Assembly (NCBI GenBank): GCA_010093515.1
Contig: MU001681.1
Span: 571,566-635,565, forward strand
Length of the DNA stretch: 64,000 bases
From: Lineolata rhizophorae
Lineage: Eukaryota > Ascomycota > Dothideomycetes > Lineolatales > Lineolataceae
Direction: 5' to 3'
The position numbers and the translations under genes were made by a program. The notes under the pieces are model-generated. The model was not told the DNA's origin. It was given only the letters and a program-made list of their open reading frames with translations, and did no database searches. Below, piece by piece: positions 12,188-22,385 of the stretch (position 1 is its first letter; every line of letters starts with the position of its first letter).

Positions 12188-12854
12188 GGATAGTATGGCC
12201 GTTTACATTAGTCCCAGGTTTGGGAACGGCGTTCTCAGAGCGGACAAGCTCATGAAGACACCTACAAATGCAATGTTTTCTGGCTACCACTTCCATAGAC
12301 ACACAGAGCATACCCGCATTAGCATTATACCAAAGCAGTCGAACTTGCTTCTCTATACCTTAAAGGTACTGCTGGGCATATGGGGATTCGACTTCCGAAA
12401 TCAGTCCGCTCCTTTGGGTCTTGATGCCGTCTCTAAAACGATTCAAACAACATGCAACTGTGAACTCGATCCCGCATACAAGAATGACCTAGACATAGCC
12501 TTTCAGCTTCACCTTCAATGTTTCGGAATCCTGAGGTCTGTGCTCAGGAAGTGGTGGAATGTCTTGTGTCGGATAAACATATTCACCGACGGCCCGACTG
12601 TCGCGAATTCCCCTGAGGAGCCTGACGCCCTAATGCGTCTTGGCGAACTCCAAGTGCACATGTGCCTTCAATCCACGTCTCAACCTCATACTTGCGGAAT
12701 CATGTTTGGGGAGAGTGTACGCGCGTGTACTTCCGCGTAGTTGCTTTCACTATCGATCCATTGGGTCCCATGGGGCGCAAACATAGCCTGATTACTTGAA
12801 GCCCGTTCGATTCGCCCTCGCCGATGCTCCACATTCTCGACGGTGTCCATCACA
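12188..12854. other. Intergenic, aminopeptidase P to GPI7
   Basis: About 670 bases between two tandem plus-strand genes. An open frame of 181 codons runs through most of it but resembles no family and lies where the 3' UTR of one gene and the promoter of the next are expected. Confidence 0.5.
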
Positions 12855-15800
12855 ATGACCCTCGGACGACGAGCCCTTCTCGTCCTCGCCAACGCCCTCA
12901 TTCCCATTTCTATCCTCGTGTTTGCAACTGGTTTTTTTCCTTACAAACCTTTTCTGCCAGGTTTGGCTGAGTACCAAAAGCTCGAGTATGGCGATCCGCC
13001 AGCCGCTCCATTCGACAAAGTCGTCTTCATGGTCGTTGACGCACTTCGAAGCGATTTTGTCTTTGGTGAGGGTTCTGGATTCAAATTCACGCAAAGGTGT
13101 GCTTTCTCTGAGTTCAATCAAATTCTAGAAGGATTTAGCTAACCGACGTTCTTGTAACAGCTTGATTTCAGCTGGGTCTGCCATCCCATTTACAGCCAAT
13201 GCCCGTTCTCCTACCATTACGATGCCCCGTGTCAAAGCAATAACAACAGGCTCCATTCCTTCTTTCCTCGATGTTATCCTCAACTTTGCTGAATCAGACA
13301 CGACATCGACGTTGGCAAACCAGGATAGTTGGCTGGCGCAACTGAAGGCCAAAGAGGGGGGCAAGCTCGTCATGTATGGGGATGACACCTGGCTGAAGCT
13401 GTTCCCGGACACGTTCGGCCGCGCCGACGGGACCTCGAGCTTCTTCGTGTCGGTCGGTCCATCCCCGTCCTTTTGGTCCTCACCCTTAGCATGTAGATAC
13501 TACTTGATGGAGCTCTATAATCAGACATATAATACTGAGTGTTATTCTACGCAATCTCTCTAGGACTTTACGGAAGTGGATAACAACGTGACAAGACACG
13601 TTCAGGGGGAACTACGTCAAAGTGACTGGAATGGCTGGATCATGCATTATCTCGGACTTGATCACATTGGTCATAAAGCTGGTCCGCATAGGTTAGGCGA
13701 TCATGTTCTCTGTAGAATGTGCCTGCCCACATATAGCATGGTTGAGCTAACTCTACGTGTCCTAGCCCCAATATGCTACCCAAACAGATTGAGATGGACA
13801 ACGTTGTCAAGCAAACCTACACGGCGATAGAATCAGAACCCCATCTCCAGTCGACACTTCTCATCCTCTGTGGCGATCATGGCATGAATGAAGCTGGCAA
13901 CCACGGGGGCTCGGCGCCAGGGGAAACATCACCAGCGCTTGTTTTCATGTCTCCGAAGTTAAAGAAGATTAGCAAGGGATCCAAATGCCCGACCTTGCCA
14001 TCAGGAGACTTCGATTATTACACCAAGATTGAACAGTCAGATATTGCGCCAACGTTGGCCGGTCTTCTTGGATTTCCAGTTCCGAGGAATAACCTTGGCG
14101 TCTTTATATTGCAGTTTCTTGATTTTTGGGACAAAGGTTGGTACTATGTTTCCTCCCTATCGTGATATTCATGCAATGGACTAATGACGATGCGCTAGAT
14201 GACGATCGGGTCCAACTGATGCTGCGCAATGCCTTGCAAATGCTAACGATTGTTAAGGAGACGTTTCCCCATCCAGCTTTTGAAAATCCATTTGCGCCGG
14301 TAAAGTGCGGCAACCCGTCTAGCGCCGGTGATGAGCTTGCTTGCAAGTGGAGGACTATCACAGACATATTTCATAGCACAGGTGGTTTCAACCCAGCAGC
14401 AGCACACATCCTCCCCCCAATAGTCGAGGTAAGTACTCACCAAAATGATGAAGGGTACAATTTCTCATGTTTCTGGCTGACCATCTCAGTTTTGCACCTA
14501 TGCCCAAGATGTTATGAGCAGCACTGCGAGCAACTACGATGTCTCGAAGCTTATTATAAGCATCTGCATCATCTCTGTATCATTCATCTGCGCCATGGTG
14601 TCCGTGCGTCCCTTTATAACCATCCACGGATCTTCTAGATACTTCGGTGCCCTACTGCTCATATTGTATAGCATCATGATGTTTGCAAGCAGTTACGTCG
14701 AAGAAGAGCAGAACTTCTGGTATTGGATCGCATCTGGATGGACGGCATGGCTTTTCGTATACCAGTAAGTGCTACCACATGCTGCCCACATTGCCGCATC
14801 ATCTTGATTTTGAAGTTGCTCAGTCTGTACGCAGCGCTCGTCAAGCAAATTCCAAGGACTATCGATCCCTTCTGCTCGTCACCCTGTCTTGCTTGCAAAT
14901 GCTTATTTCTCTCCGCTTGGTTCGACGGTGGAACCAAACCGGTCAAAAGTTCGCTGGAGCTCCCGATATCGTCGCCTACCTACGCCAGTATCCCACGCAT
15001 CTCTGGCTTCTTATCACTGTTTACTACCTTTATAGCGCACTGCGCCGAGGACAAGAATATTTTGCTGGCAATGGAGAACAGGCTGAAATACTCGGCAGAG
15101 GAGCTGTTATATCCCTTACAGCTATTGAACTAGCATTCAAACTGGCGTTTACTGCGCACGACGCGCCTGAGCTTACCTCGTTCTTACCCAAGGCAGCCGT
15201 AGAAGGGTTGCTAGGGCTGCCTTTGGTTGGATTAGCAAGGGTATTGTTTATTGGATTGACAGGTTCGTGTGTCTGGTTGGTTTGGAATCATCATATAAAT
15301 GGAAATGCTGGGGGCTTCTGTAAGTTTCGCATTCCCCTTATCCATTGGCCATAAAGCTAGATCGAATTTGATTGCTAATCTTTCTATCTCTACAGCTTTA
15401 CTGCATAGTTTACATTTACTACTTCTCTCCTTCCTAGCCGTGCAGACCCGCACCGAAAATGTCCCTCTCTACATCATTTTCAGCCTACAATACTCAGGGC
15501 TATGTAAGTTCCCTTAGCGCCAACCAAGGATGCTGTCATCCAAAACTAAGAGACATTTTTACCAGCTCGTCTTTCACCAACGCCCTCGCAAACTACGCTC
15601 AGCTCCATTGTTTTTGCCCATGCCTCCTTCTTTGCTCTCGGAAATTCGAATGCCATCTCTTCCATCGACCTCTCAAACGCCTACAACGGTATTTCCGGCT
15701 ATAACGTTCTAGCCGTCGGCGTCCTCGTGTTCGTATCAAACTGGGCCGGTCCGATATTCTGGTCATCTGCATCCATATTATTGCTGTGCGAGAGGGCTTC

Positions 15801-16122
15801 GCGCCCTCCGCCATACGACCCTCGTGCTTGGATCAAGGAAGAAAGGGCAAGGCTTGCTGCTGCCTCAGGAGGACAGACAACGGTCCGCGGAGACAAGGAG
15901 GTGACGAAGAACAGGAATAGCTTCTCGCATCACGTGGGCATATTGACGGTCTTTACGGCTGGAAGTCTGCTGGCTGTCATGGCGGCGTGCACGCTGCTGC
16001 GGACGCACCTGTTCATCTGGACAGTGTTCAGCCCGAAGTACCTATACGCCATGGCGTGGGGGATAGCGTATCATCTTGGCGTATCGGTAGGATTGGGAGC
16101 ATTACTGTGGAGTACGAACTGA
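12855..16122 (+). CDS. GPI7: GPI ethanolamine phosphate transferase 2 (Gpi7/Las21)
   Basis: ER membrane enzyme that adds ethanolamine phosphate to the second mannose of GPI anchor precursors, using phosphatidylethanolamine. Nine exons fit: 12855-13096, 13161-13452, 13564-13691, 13766-14136, 14199-14428, 14490-14764, 14835-15319, 15396-15503 and 15566-16122, giving 895 aa. An N-terminal signal-anchor helix (LLVLANALIPISILVFATGFF) precedes the lumenal alkaline-phosphatase-type domain: VFMVVDALRSDF (nucleophile region), RSPTITMPRVKAITTGSIPSF, DFTEVDNNVTRHV, YLGLDHIGHKAGP, LILCGDHGMNEAGNHGGS and SDIAPTLAGLLG. The C-terminal half is multi-pass membrane, with the family segment FVSNWAGPIFW near the end. 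The true start is the ATG at 12855; an upstream GTG in the same frame is not a plausible start. The donor at 13453 (GTCGGT) is weak, but protein continuity requires it. Smp3 of the same pathway lies at 59-61 kb. Confidence 0.94.
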
Positions 16123-16878
16123 TATGAAGTCGGACACAGTGAGATTACCCGGGAAGAATTCTAGAGACAATCTGGTACTTGATATGGGGTATAGTGACTT
16201 GAAAATAACTGTGTGGTTGGAACGTAGCTGCTAAGCTTCCCTTTGTGCATGTCTCACTCCCATTCTGCTTCTTTGTCTTGTCCTACCTTAACTCTAGAGT
16301 CGCCCATTGTTACCCCCCAAATGCTCAATGAGCTTCCACACGATTTCCAGAGACCGTTGCCTAGTTCCTGCAGGTTCACCGCGCCATGAGTAATCGACTC
16401 GCTCGCGCTCGAAGCGATCAGATTGTGCGTTTCGATCCCGCGCACGAAATGAATGTGCTTTTGAATGGTTTTAATCGGTATTCGCAAAGTATAATTAGAA
16501 AAATAGCAACACATCTTAGTTGAAGCCTACGGTGGGGCCGGAATGTGGAAGTCGGCAATAGTTCCAGCTTCAGTGAAGGAGACACCGGAGCGAATAGCTT
16601 GGTGTTGCACCAACGCCTAATGTTCACAGAGTCCCAGCGCTAGACTTGTATCCTTGATATCGTAAAAACCTGGTCTGTATCATTGCCATTATTTCCTATT
16701 GGCACTACAGCATTGGCCAGGCGTATAGTTTCGCGGAGACCACAATCTCAGCCTCTGGAGCTTCCAACTCCTAAGGACAGCGCTTCTGGCGGAATTCCAT
16801 GATTGCTGCTATCCTTGCAGCTCTATGTTTCGGAGCAAAATATCAATCTTCCTAGCTCAATGCCTAATGGCTCCAAAA
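16123..16878. other. Convergent intergenic region, GPI7 / RMP1
   Basis: About 750 bases between convergent stop codons. A minus-strand frame at 16254-16514 has no recognisable motif. No RNA gene was recognised. Confidence 0.45.
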
Positions 16879-17542
16879 TCAAGTATCTCGTTCAACGATC
16901 TCACCAATGTCGTCGTCGTCGCTTTGGAATCCAGCGATAACGTCCCGCATAATCCTATCGCCATCGTCATCGCCACCGTTCGCGTCTTTTACACTCGTTG
17001 AAGCTCCCGATTTTTCCTTCTCCAAAGCCTCTGTGATTCCGACAATTCTGCATATGCGTGCGAGGCAGCCGAGCAATACGAGACCGATAGGAGAGAATTG
17101 CGACGACGCAACGAGCTGACTGAAGGACCTAGCAATTCCGTCGCGGCAAGCACGACAACGTGAGCCGGACCCTCCTGATGCTCAAACAGGCACGGTTTGC
17201 AGTTCTTTTCTCTAGCCAAGATGGCGCAGACTCGAGGGCGCAAAAAACTCACCGATACCACCTGCCGACATGAACGTCTCGCCACACGCTCACCAGCTCG
17301 TCGGCGCTTCGCTTATCCCCGCCGCCCCCGACGCACTCCAGGTATCGTGCCAGCCCGCGCCTCAGACCCGCCATGTCTCTATACCACCGTTCTCGGCGGT
17401 GCTGATTCTTGTTGCGATGTGCGAGGCGATGAAGGATTCCTTGCTCGAGCCGAAGCTGCTCGAGCTGCCGTTGAAGTTTCTGCTGTTCTTCGGCGCTCAT
17501 GATGTCGCCGTTGCGTCCGCTGTGTGGTTTGCGCCGTGGCAT
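16879..17542 (-). CDS. RMP1: RNase MRP protein subunit Rmp1-like
   Basis: Probable protein subunit of RNase MRP, the ribonucleoprotein that cleaves pre-rRNA in the nucleolus; Rmp1 is specific to MRP rather than RNase P. Two exons on the minus strand, 17542-17253 and 17128-16879, give 179 aa (yeast Rmp1 is about 200). The family core is visible: ILHRLAHRNKNQHRRERWYRDM near residue 35, then across the intron FSQLVASSQFSPIGLVLLGCLARI, a hydrophobic helix. The N-terminal part (EEQQKLQRQLEQLRLEQ) is likely coiled coil, and the tail is acidic (DDDDIGEIVERD). The intron is 124 bases with a GTGAGT donor. Translation could also begin at the second Met (MSAEEQQ, 17500), which may be the better start. 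The call rests on the RNKNQH motif and the hydrophobic helix. Confidence 0.74.
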
Positions 17543-18203
17543 GTTTCTCTTGCGACGGTGCTGGAAGGAACCTGTTTGCTCGTTGGCTCACGGCTTGGTT
17601 CTTTGATTTGTTTGCCGAATTGCCGGTTCGCCTCATCCCGCTCCTAAAGTTTTCACAACTACCTTAGCCTTGCATGAATCCAACGTGCTTATCTTAAGAC
17701 ATCGAGAATTTCCCGATGTTTTAATATGTAGTAAAAATGATAATGACGTCTCAAAAGCTCAAAACAACGCGTTTCGTTGGATGCAAGACAGACACATGGT
17801 ATATGAAATCACGTTGTGATGCTGTGTCTAATCTTGTTTGTTATTTGAAGACATCAGTGTCATGACCATAGGTTTCTGAAGGCAATCACACGGACAAAAC
17901 AAAATAGCAAGTAATCAACCCATCACTCTTAGTTGAGCTATGACTACCTGAAGGGCCCGACCCTTGCCGTCAATGGTTCCCCCTTTTCTTTCCACCCGAT
18001 TTCTTGGTTTCCGTTTCATACTCTGCATTGATTTTTTTTTTTTTGACGTTTTATAGTTTTGTCCCCGGGAAGGAACCCTCATAGACATGTCGCAAAGCAC
18101 GCCATTTGAAGACTGTTAACCCATTTCTGCAACAAACGGCACCACAAGATCATCCCGTAGAGCCAGGCCGCATGATCATCCAACGCGGATGCTCCTATAT
18201 CAC
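17543..18203. other. Intergenic, upstream of RMP1
   Basis: About 660 bases between two tandem minus-strand genes, AT-rich around 17700-18060. It has a T run of 13 at 18032-18044. Nothing else is supported. Confidence 0.5.
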
Positions 18204-20174
18204 CTACAAGTTGTTGGTGTTTCGAGGAACGCCGCGACGGGAACGAGGGGAAAAGAGACCTACGGACTGGGTGTTACCATGGTTCTGCTTAGACAGGGGA
18301 ATTGAATACTTACCGACTGTAGAAGCCATGTGCTGAGAACGCATGAGCTTCGTGCGATTCGTCCAGCCGGGAAAATGAGTCACTACACCCTCATGAACGT
18401 CGAACTCCTCTTCCTTGCCGACCTTTCCAGGGCCAACGGGAGACCAGTCGGTATAGTAGAGCTACTGAAGTCAGAACTGCAATGAAACAACCATGGGGAA
18501 CCTGTCCTCACCTTGGGGCGATGCCAAGCCCACTCCAACATCACTGCAGAGTTACGGAAGTTCTCGATGAGACCGTCGCGACCCTGAATGGTAGCATAGC
18601 ATAGCATGCATACCTTTGTGGTCATCGACGGCATTCCCACGGTCCAGGTGCGGCCATGAATGACGTAGAGATCCTCGATGAAAACCGCGCTCTGAAGGTT
18701 GATGAAGGCATAGCCGACATTCTGCCTGGAACGGAAATCCATGCGCAGGTACAAGAAATCGTATTTGCCGGGGATAATCCTGTCCAGAAGCGCCTTAAGT
18801 TGCATCTGCACAAGATCGGTAAGCAAAGTATTATTAAGAGTAGGTTGACAGACAACTTACCAGGGTCATAGCATTCGGAATGTTTCGAATCATGAGTGTG
18901 GTCCTAACATCATGACCAGACCGAACGTTCTCAATCCGAACCGTGTTGTGGTTTGGGGGGACACGATGGATTGTAAGCGGACCCGGGAGTGCAAGCTCTG
19001 GAATGTACAAATCGTTCATCTTTGATGCTTTGGGATCATGAGCGACCCAGCTCATGGTTCCCTTGTATGGAATATTCCCGAAAGGGAACCAATCGCGAAC
19101 CAGGACCCCGTCAGGAAGCCACTCCGTGATCGAAATGGTGTAATTACCCTAAGACGCACGGTTAGACGCAGATTTACATGCAACCGACGGTGAACTAGAC
19201 CAGGTGGTGAGGTCTTACCTTGTACACCATCTTGCCGTAGCGATTGAAATGCACGAGAATCTCTTCAGCTGCCGAGACATGAAAGAACTCCACAAAGAAC
19301 CTGGTCGAATGCACATTGAACTCAGCCGAATACTGAAACTTGAGGACAGGCCCGAAGTTGATCATCCACGGGTACACAATTTTTTCGAATAAAGCTGGCC
19401 CGAAGTGCTCAACGCTGGGATGGTAAACGTTGACAGAAACACATGCCTCAAACTCCAGGCAAGGATGTGGAATTTGACGGACAATGGAGATGCCCTTGAA
19501 TTGCTCAGGTTTGATTTTGACAATCTTCATCGCGTCCGACCGAGTCTGGTATTCAAGAGCATCCCCAGTCGCGTGGGCTGCCTGGCGTTGGTCGTCGAAA
19601 AAGAACTGCATAGAATATGAGGCTTTTCCATGCTTCCCGAAAGCAGCCCCCTCAGCGCCGGCCCCAACTTTAACCATCATCGTAGCATGGGCAAAGCCGG
19701 GCATCTATTCATGACCGTAATTGTCAGCTCCAAAATTCATGCAATTGCGTTTGCCTCCGTCATACTTGCGTGATTTGCGCGAGAAGAACTTACCATGCGA
19801 ACAATAGCTTCCATGTCACTACCATCTTCCTTAACTTGAAGCTCGAAGTAATGCAAGCCAGGAGTGGGAGCCAAGCCAGTATTGTTCAACTTGTGGGGAT
19901 ATTCGATGGGTGCATCCTGGGGGGCCACCTGAACAGGAGCCTCCGAATACGCCTGGACGACGGAGTGCAGTGAAAGCGGGCCAGCAAGGCCGAGGGGAAC
20001 CGGGCCATAGCCTACATTACGGTGGCAACGAGGTCGAAATGGCGTTGCTGACGGAGAGAGGGTAGATCCGGTCCCAGGGCCACCGCGCTGGACAGTAGTC
20101 GCTGGAGTGATGGGCTCTGACGCACCCTCTTCAGTAGAGGCGCGGAGCGAGTCAGGAGATGACAACAAGTCCAT
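18204..20174 (-). CDS. Mei2-like RNA-binding protein with C-terminal RRM
   Basis: Single-stranded RNA-binding protein of the Mei2 family, which controls meiosis in fission yeast; the role in filamentous fungi is less clear. Exons on the minus strand are 20174-19794, 19704-19219, 19148-18861, 18805-18512, 18461-18314 and 18259-18204, giving 550 aa. The diagnostic Mei2-type RRM begins near residue 370: RTTLMIRNIPNAMTL, then KYDFLYLRMDFRSRQNVGYAFIN, YATIQGRDGLIENFRNSAVML and RPKLYYTDWSP. Upstream, TRFFVEFFHVSAAEEILVHFN looks like a degenerate second RRM. The loop between HGRTW and KVCMLCYATIQG is a few residues longer than I expect. The last exon (GLFSPRSRRGVPRNTNNL, Arg-rich) was placed by frame and a TAG acceptor; the intron before it is 54 bases. 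The start ATG is preceded by a good acceptor, suggesting a 5'-leader intron. Confidence 0.86.
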
Positions 20175-22385
20175 AGCGGCAAGTCCCGTCGTCTGCGGAA
20201 GAGAAATCAGTAAGCATCAATCACAAATAGAAGGAAAGAAGATCTAGGGCAAAAGAAGACAATTGATTGGAGAAGGAATGAAACGGACAATGCGAGGGGA
20301 AAGCAGTAGAATGGCTTCGAGGTAAGAAAGTCGGGTGAGCGCATACAGTAGTAATCATTCGAGAGCGACACACTGGTCCGGCGAAGAGAGAACTCAGAAC
20401 AATGGCGTCAAGAAATTGAACGGGGAAGCATCGAGAAAGCAAGGCCTAGAAGGAGCCCGACAATGCGAAGCAGCGACCCAAAACAAGGACCCAACAAACC
20501 AAGAACAGTGGAAACAACAGACAGGAATGGTAGGGAACGAAGGGAAGGCGAACAGGCGACAAATGGCATTAGGTGGGTAGGTAGCTGGGAAAAGCGGATT
20601 GATGGAAGAGGAGAATGCCAACGGGGTTGGAAAGATACTGTGCGATTGCTTGGATGGCAGGGCCAAAACAGGGAGACGCGATCGCGTGGTGGACGCGGCC
20701 GACAAAAGCAGCCCAAACAAACAGCCGACCCATGAGCTTGCGGCAGGCAGTACTTACCTCGCAATTAGCGATTGGAGCAATTCAAGCAAGAATGATGTAC
20801 AATGTTTCGGAATGACGGCAAACAAGTTCGAGTTAGAGAGTGGGAGACCTCAATCGGACCCAAAGAGAGCAGGGCCTTGGTGGCGCTGTCCGAGAGAGGC
20901 GGAGAAGGAAAGGAAGGAAAAGATGGGCGATGCAGGGTATTTATGTGGCGGCCGGCGCGGTTGGCGCAGTGGGCACGTGTGCCCGGCCGACCCAGTATTC
21001 TGGTAGCTGGGAGCTGGGAAAGAGCGTTGGATTGGGAAGGGGCGATGCTGTGTGCCTGGCCGAATAGGCCGCGCACTGGCCCCTGAACCGTGGCATTGGC
21101 TGCTGATGACTGTAGCGGAGGCGCTCCATAGCCCGCACCAGTAACGATTAAACGACACCCCGACAAGCTTCTAGATCGGTCATTGTCCGTATGCAGGGGG
21201 CAGCGGGCACAACATGGAACTAAGAGAATCTCCATGAGAGCGATGACCAGAAAGCTTTATCTAGAAGTTTGCATGTGGCATATATGACGACAGTGCTACT
21301 CCGTGTATGCTGCGGCAGCCTCAACACGTCGGGCTTGACGGAGGGAAACCTGTCGACAACGAACTTTGAGGGCAATACCAGCTGATAACGCATTCGCCAC
21401 TTGTTATTATACGTGGGTACCAGTTGTGCAAGAAAGATTGGCGTCTGGGGTGGAAAGTGCCCTAGAACCGGGGAGGAGCGATTCGACTGTTCCTCCCCCC
21501 GTCCCCCGCCTACAAGTTAGCGATCCAAGGTACCGGGCGCCGGCAGATGATTGCTAGGGGTATTGAGCAAGCTCAATGGAGTCATTCTGCGCTTAAATTA
21601 CGGCCTCTGGACTTGAGTCCTCAGAATCGTTGCCGGTGGAAAGCGCGCGGATACCCAACCATGAGGCGCCTCCCCCTTGCAACAATGCCGACACAGAAAA
21701 CCTGCAGTCGCGGCACATCATCGGTACTGGAACGCAAATTCTGGGGCAGCGGCGGACACATGCCCAAGTGCAGGTGCATGAATAGCTTACAATCAGTGGC
21801 ATCCGACAAGTGCGTGGCGCATTAGCCGCCAGCACGTGGAGTGTTCACTGACACAACAGAGATCGTGTCGAGAAAGCCGACGGCAAAGAGTTCCATGTAG
21901 TTGGTTCTCACAGCAGCGTACCATTGCCAGATCTGCCGTCGAGTATTTCAGCGTTGTGGCCTGGAGGGCTCAAATCAGCAGGCGCGAGTGAACAGAGCAC
22001 AGGCTAATGGAGCGACGTTGGGAAAGTACGCACGGGCCACGGAGACCTTCAAGTGGCCTGCCCACGTGCTAACGCTGCTTGGAGCGCGCGCCATTCGGAG
22101 CGATCCGAGCGAGCGAGCAGGTCCCCTGCACCAGCTCAACTTCACACCATCTGTCGCTCCGTCGCCAGTGACTTGCGTTCGTTGTCCGTGTATTTTCGGA
22201 GGACTGCTCCTGGCTTGCTATTGGCCCTTGTAATAATCGCCGCCGGTGTGCGCTCGCTCTTCACCAAGACTCATCGGCTCTCCGTTTGCTGACAGGCGTC
22301 GCTGCGCGGCTCCATCCGCGCACTTACCCGCCTTCCGTACCCGAGTCCTTTCGGAGCTTTGTAGCAGCTTCGAACTGCAGACACG
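20175..22385. other. Long divergent promoter region, Mei2-like / SEC15
   Basis: About 2.2 kb between divergent starts, including the proposed leader intron. Several short frames of 60-160 codons overlap on both strands, with no family motifs and no consistent splicing. No gene, RNA or repeat was recognised. Confidence 0.5.
20193..20757 (-). other. Probable 5'-leader intron of the Mei2-like gene
   Basis: On the minus strand a strong donor (GCGAG, then GTAAGT) at 20757 and an acceptor with a pyrimidine tract (TTTCTCTTCCGCAG, ending at 20193) lie 565 bases apart. The acceptor is 18 bases upstream of the ATG at 20174. The placement is inferred from splice-site quality only. Confidence 0.5.

Noticed and set aside
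12195-12740. Plus-strand frame of 181 codons between aminopeptidase P and GPI7
   Set aside because: No family motif, no splice partners, and it begins 8 bases after the preceding stop, where a 3' UTR is expected.
16425-16448. TTCGATCC sequence resembling a tRNA T-loop
   Set aside because: The flanking bases form a simple hairpin (GTGCG..CGCAC) but no D-arm, anticodon arm or acceptor stem can be drawn around it.
16254-16514. Possible small minus-strand gene downstream of RMP1
   Set aside because: The 86-codon frame looks mildly protein-like but has no motif and lies in the expected 3' UTR of RMP1; evidence is too thin.
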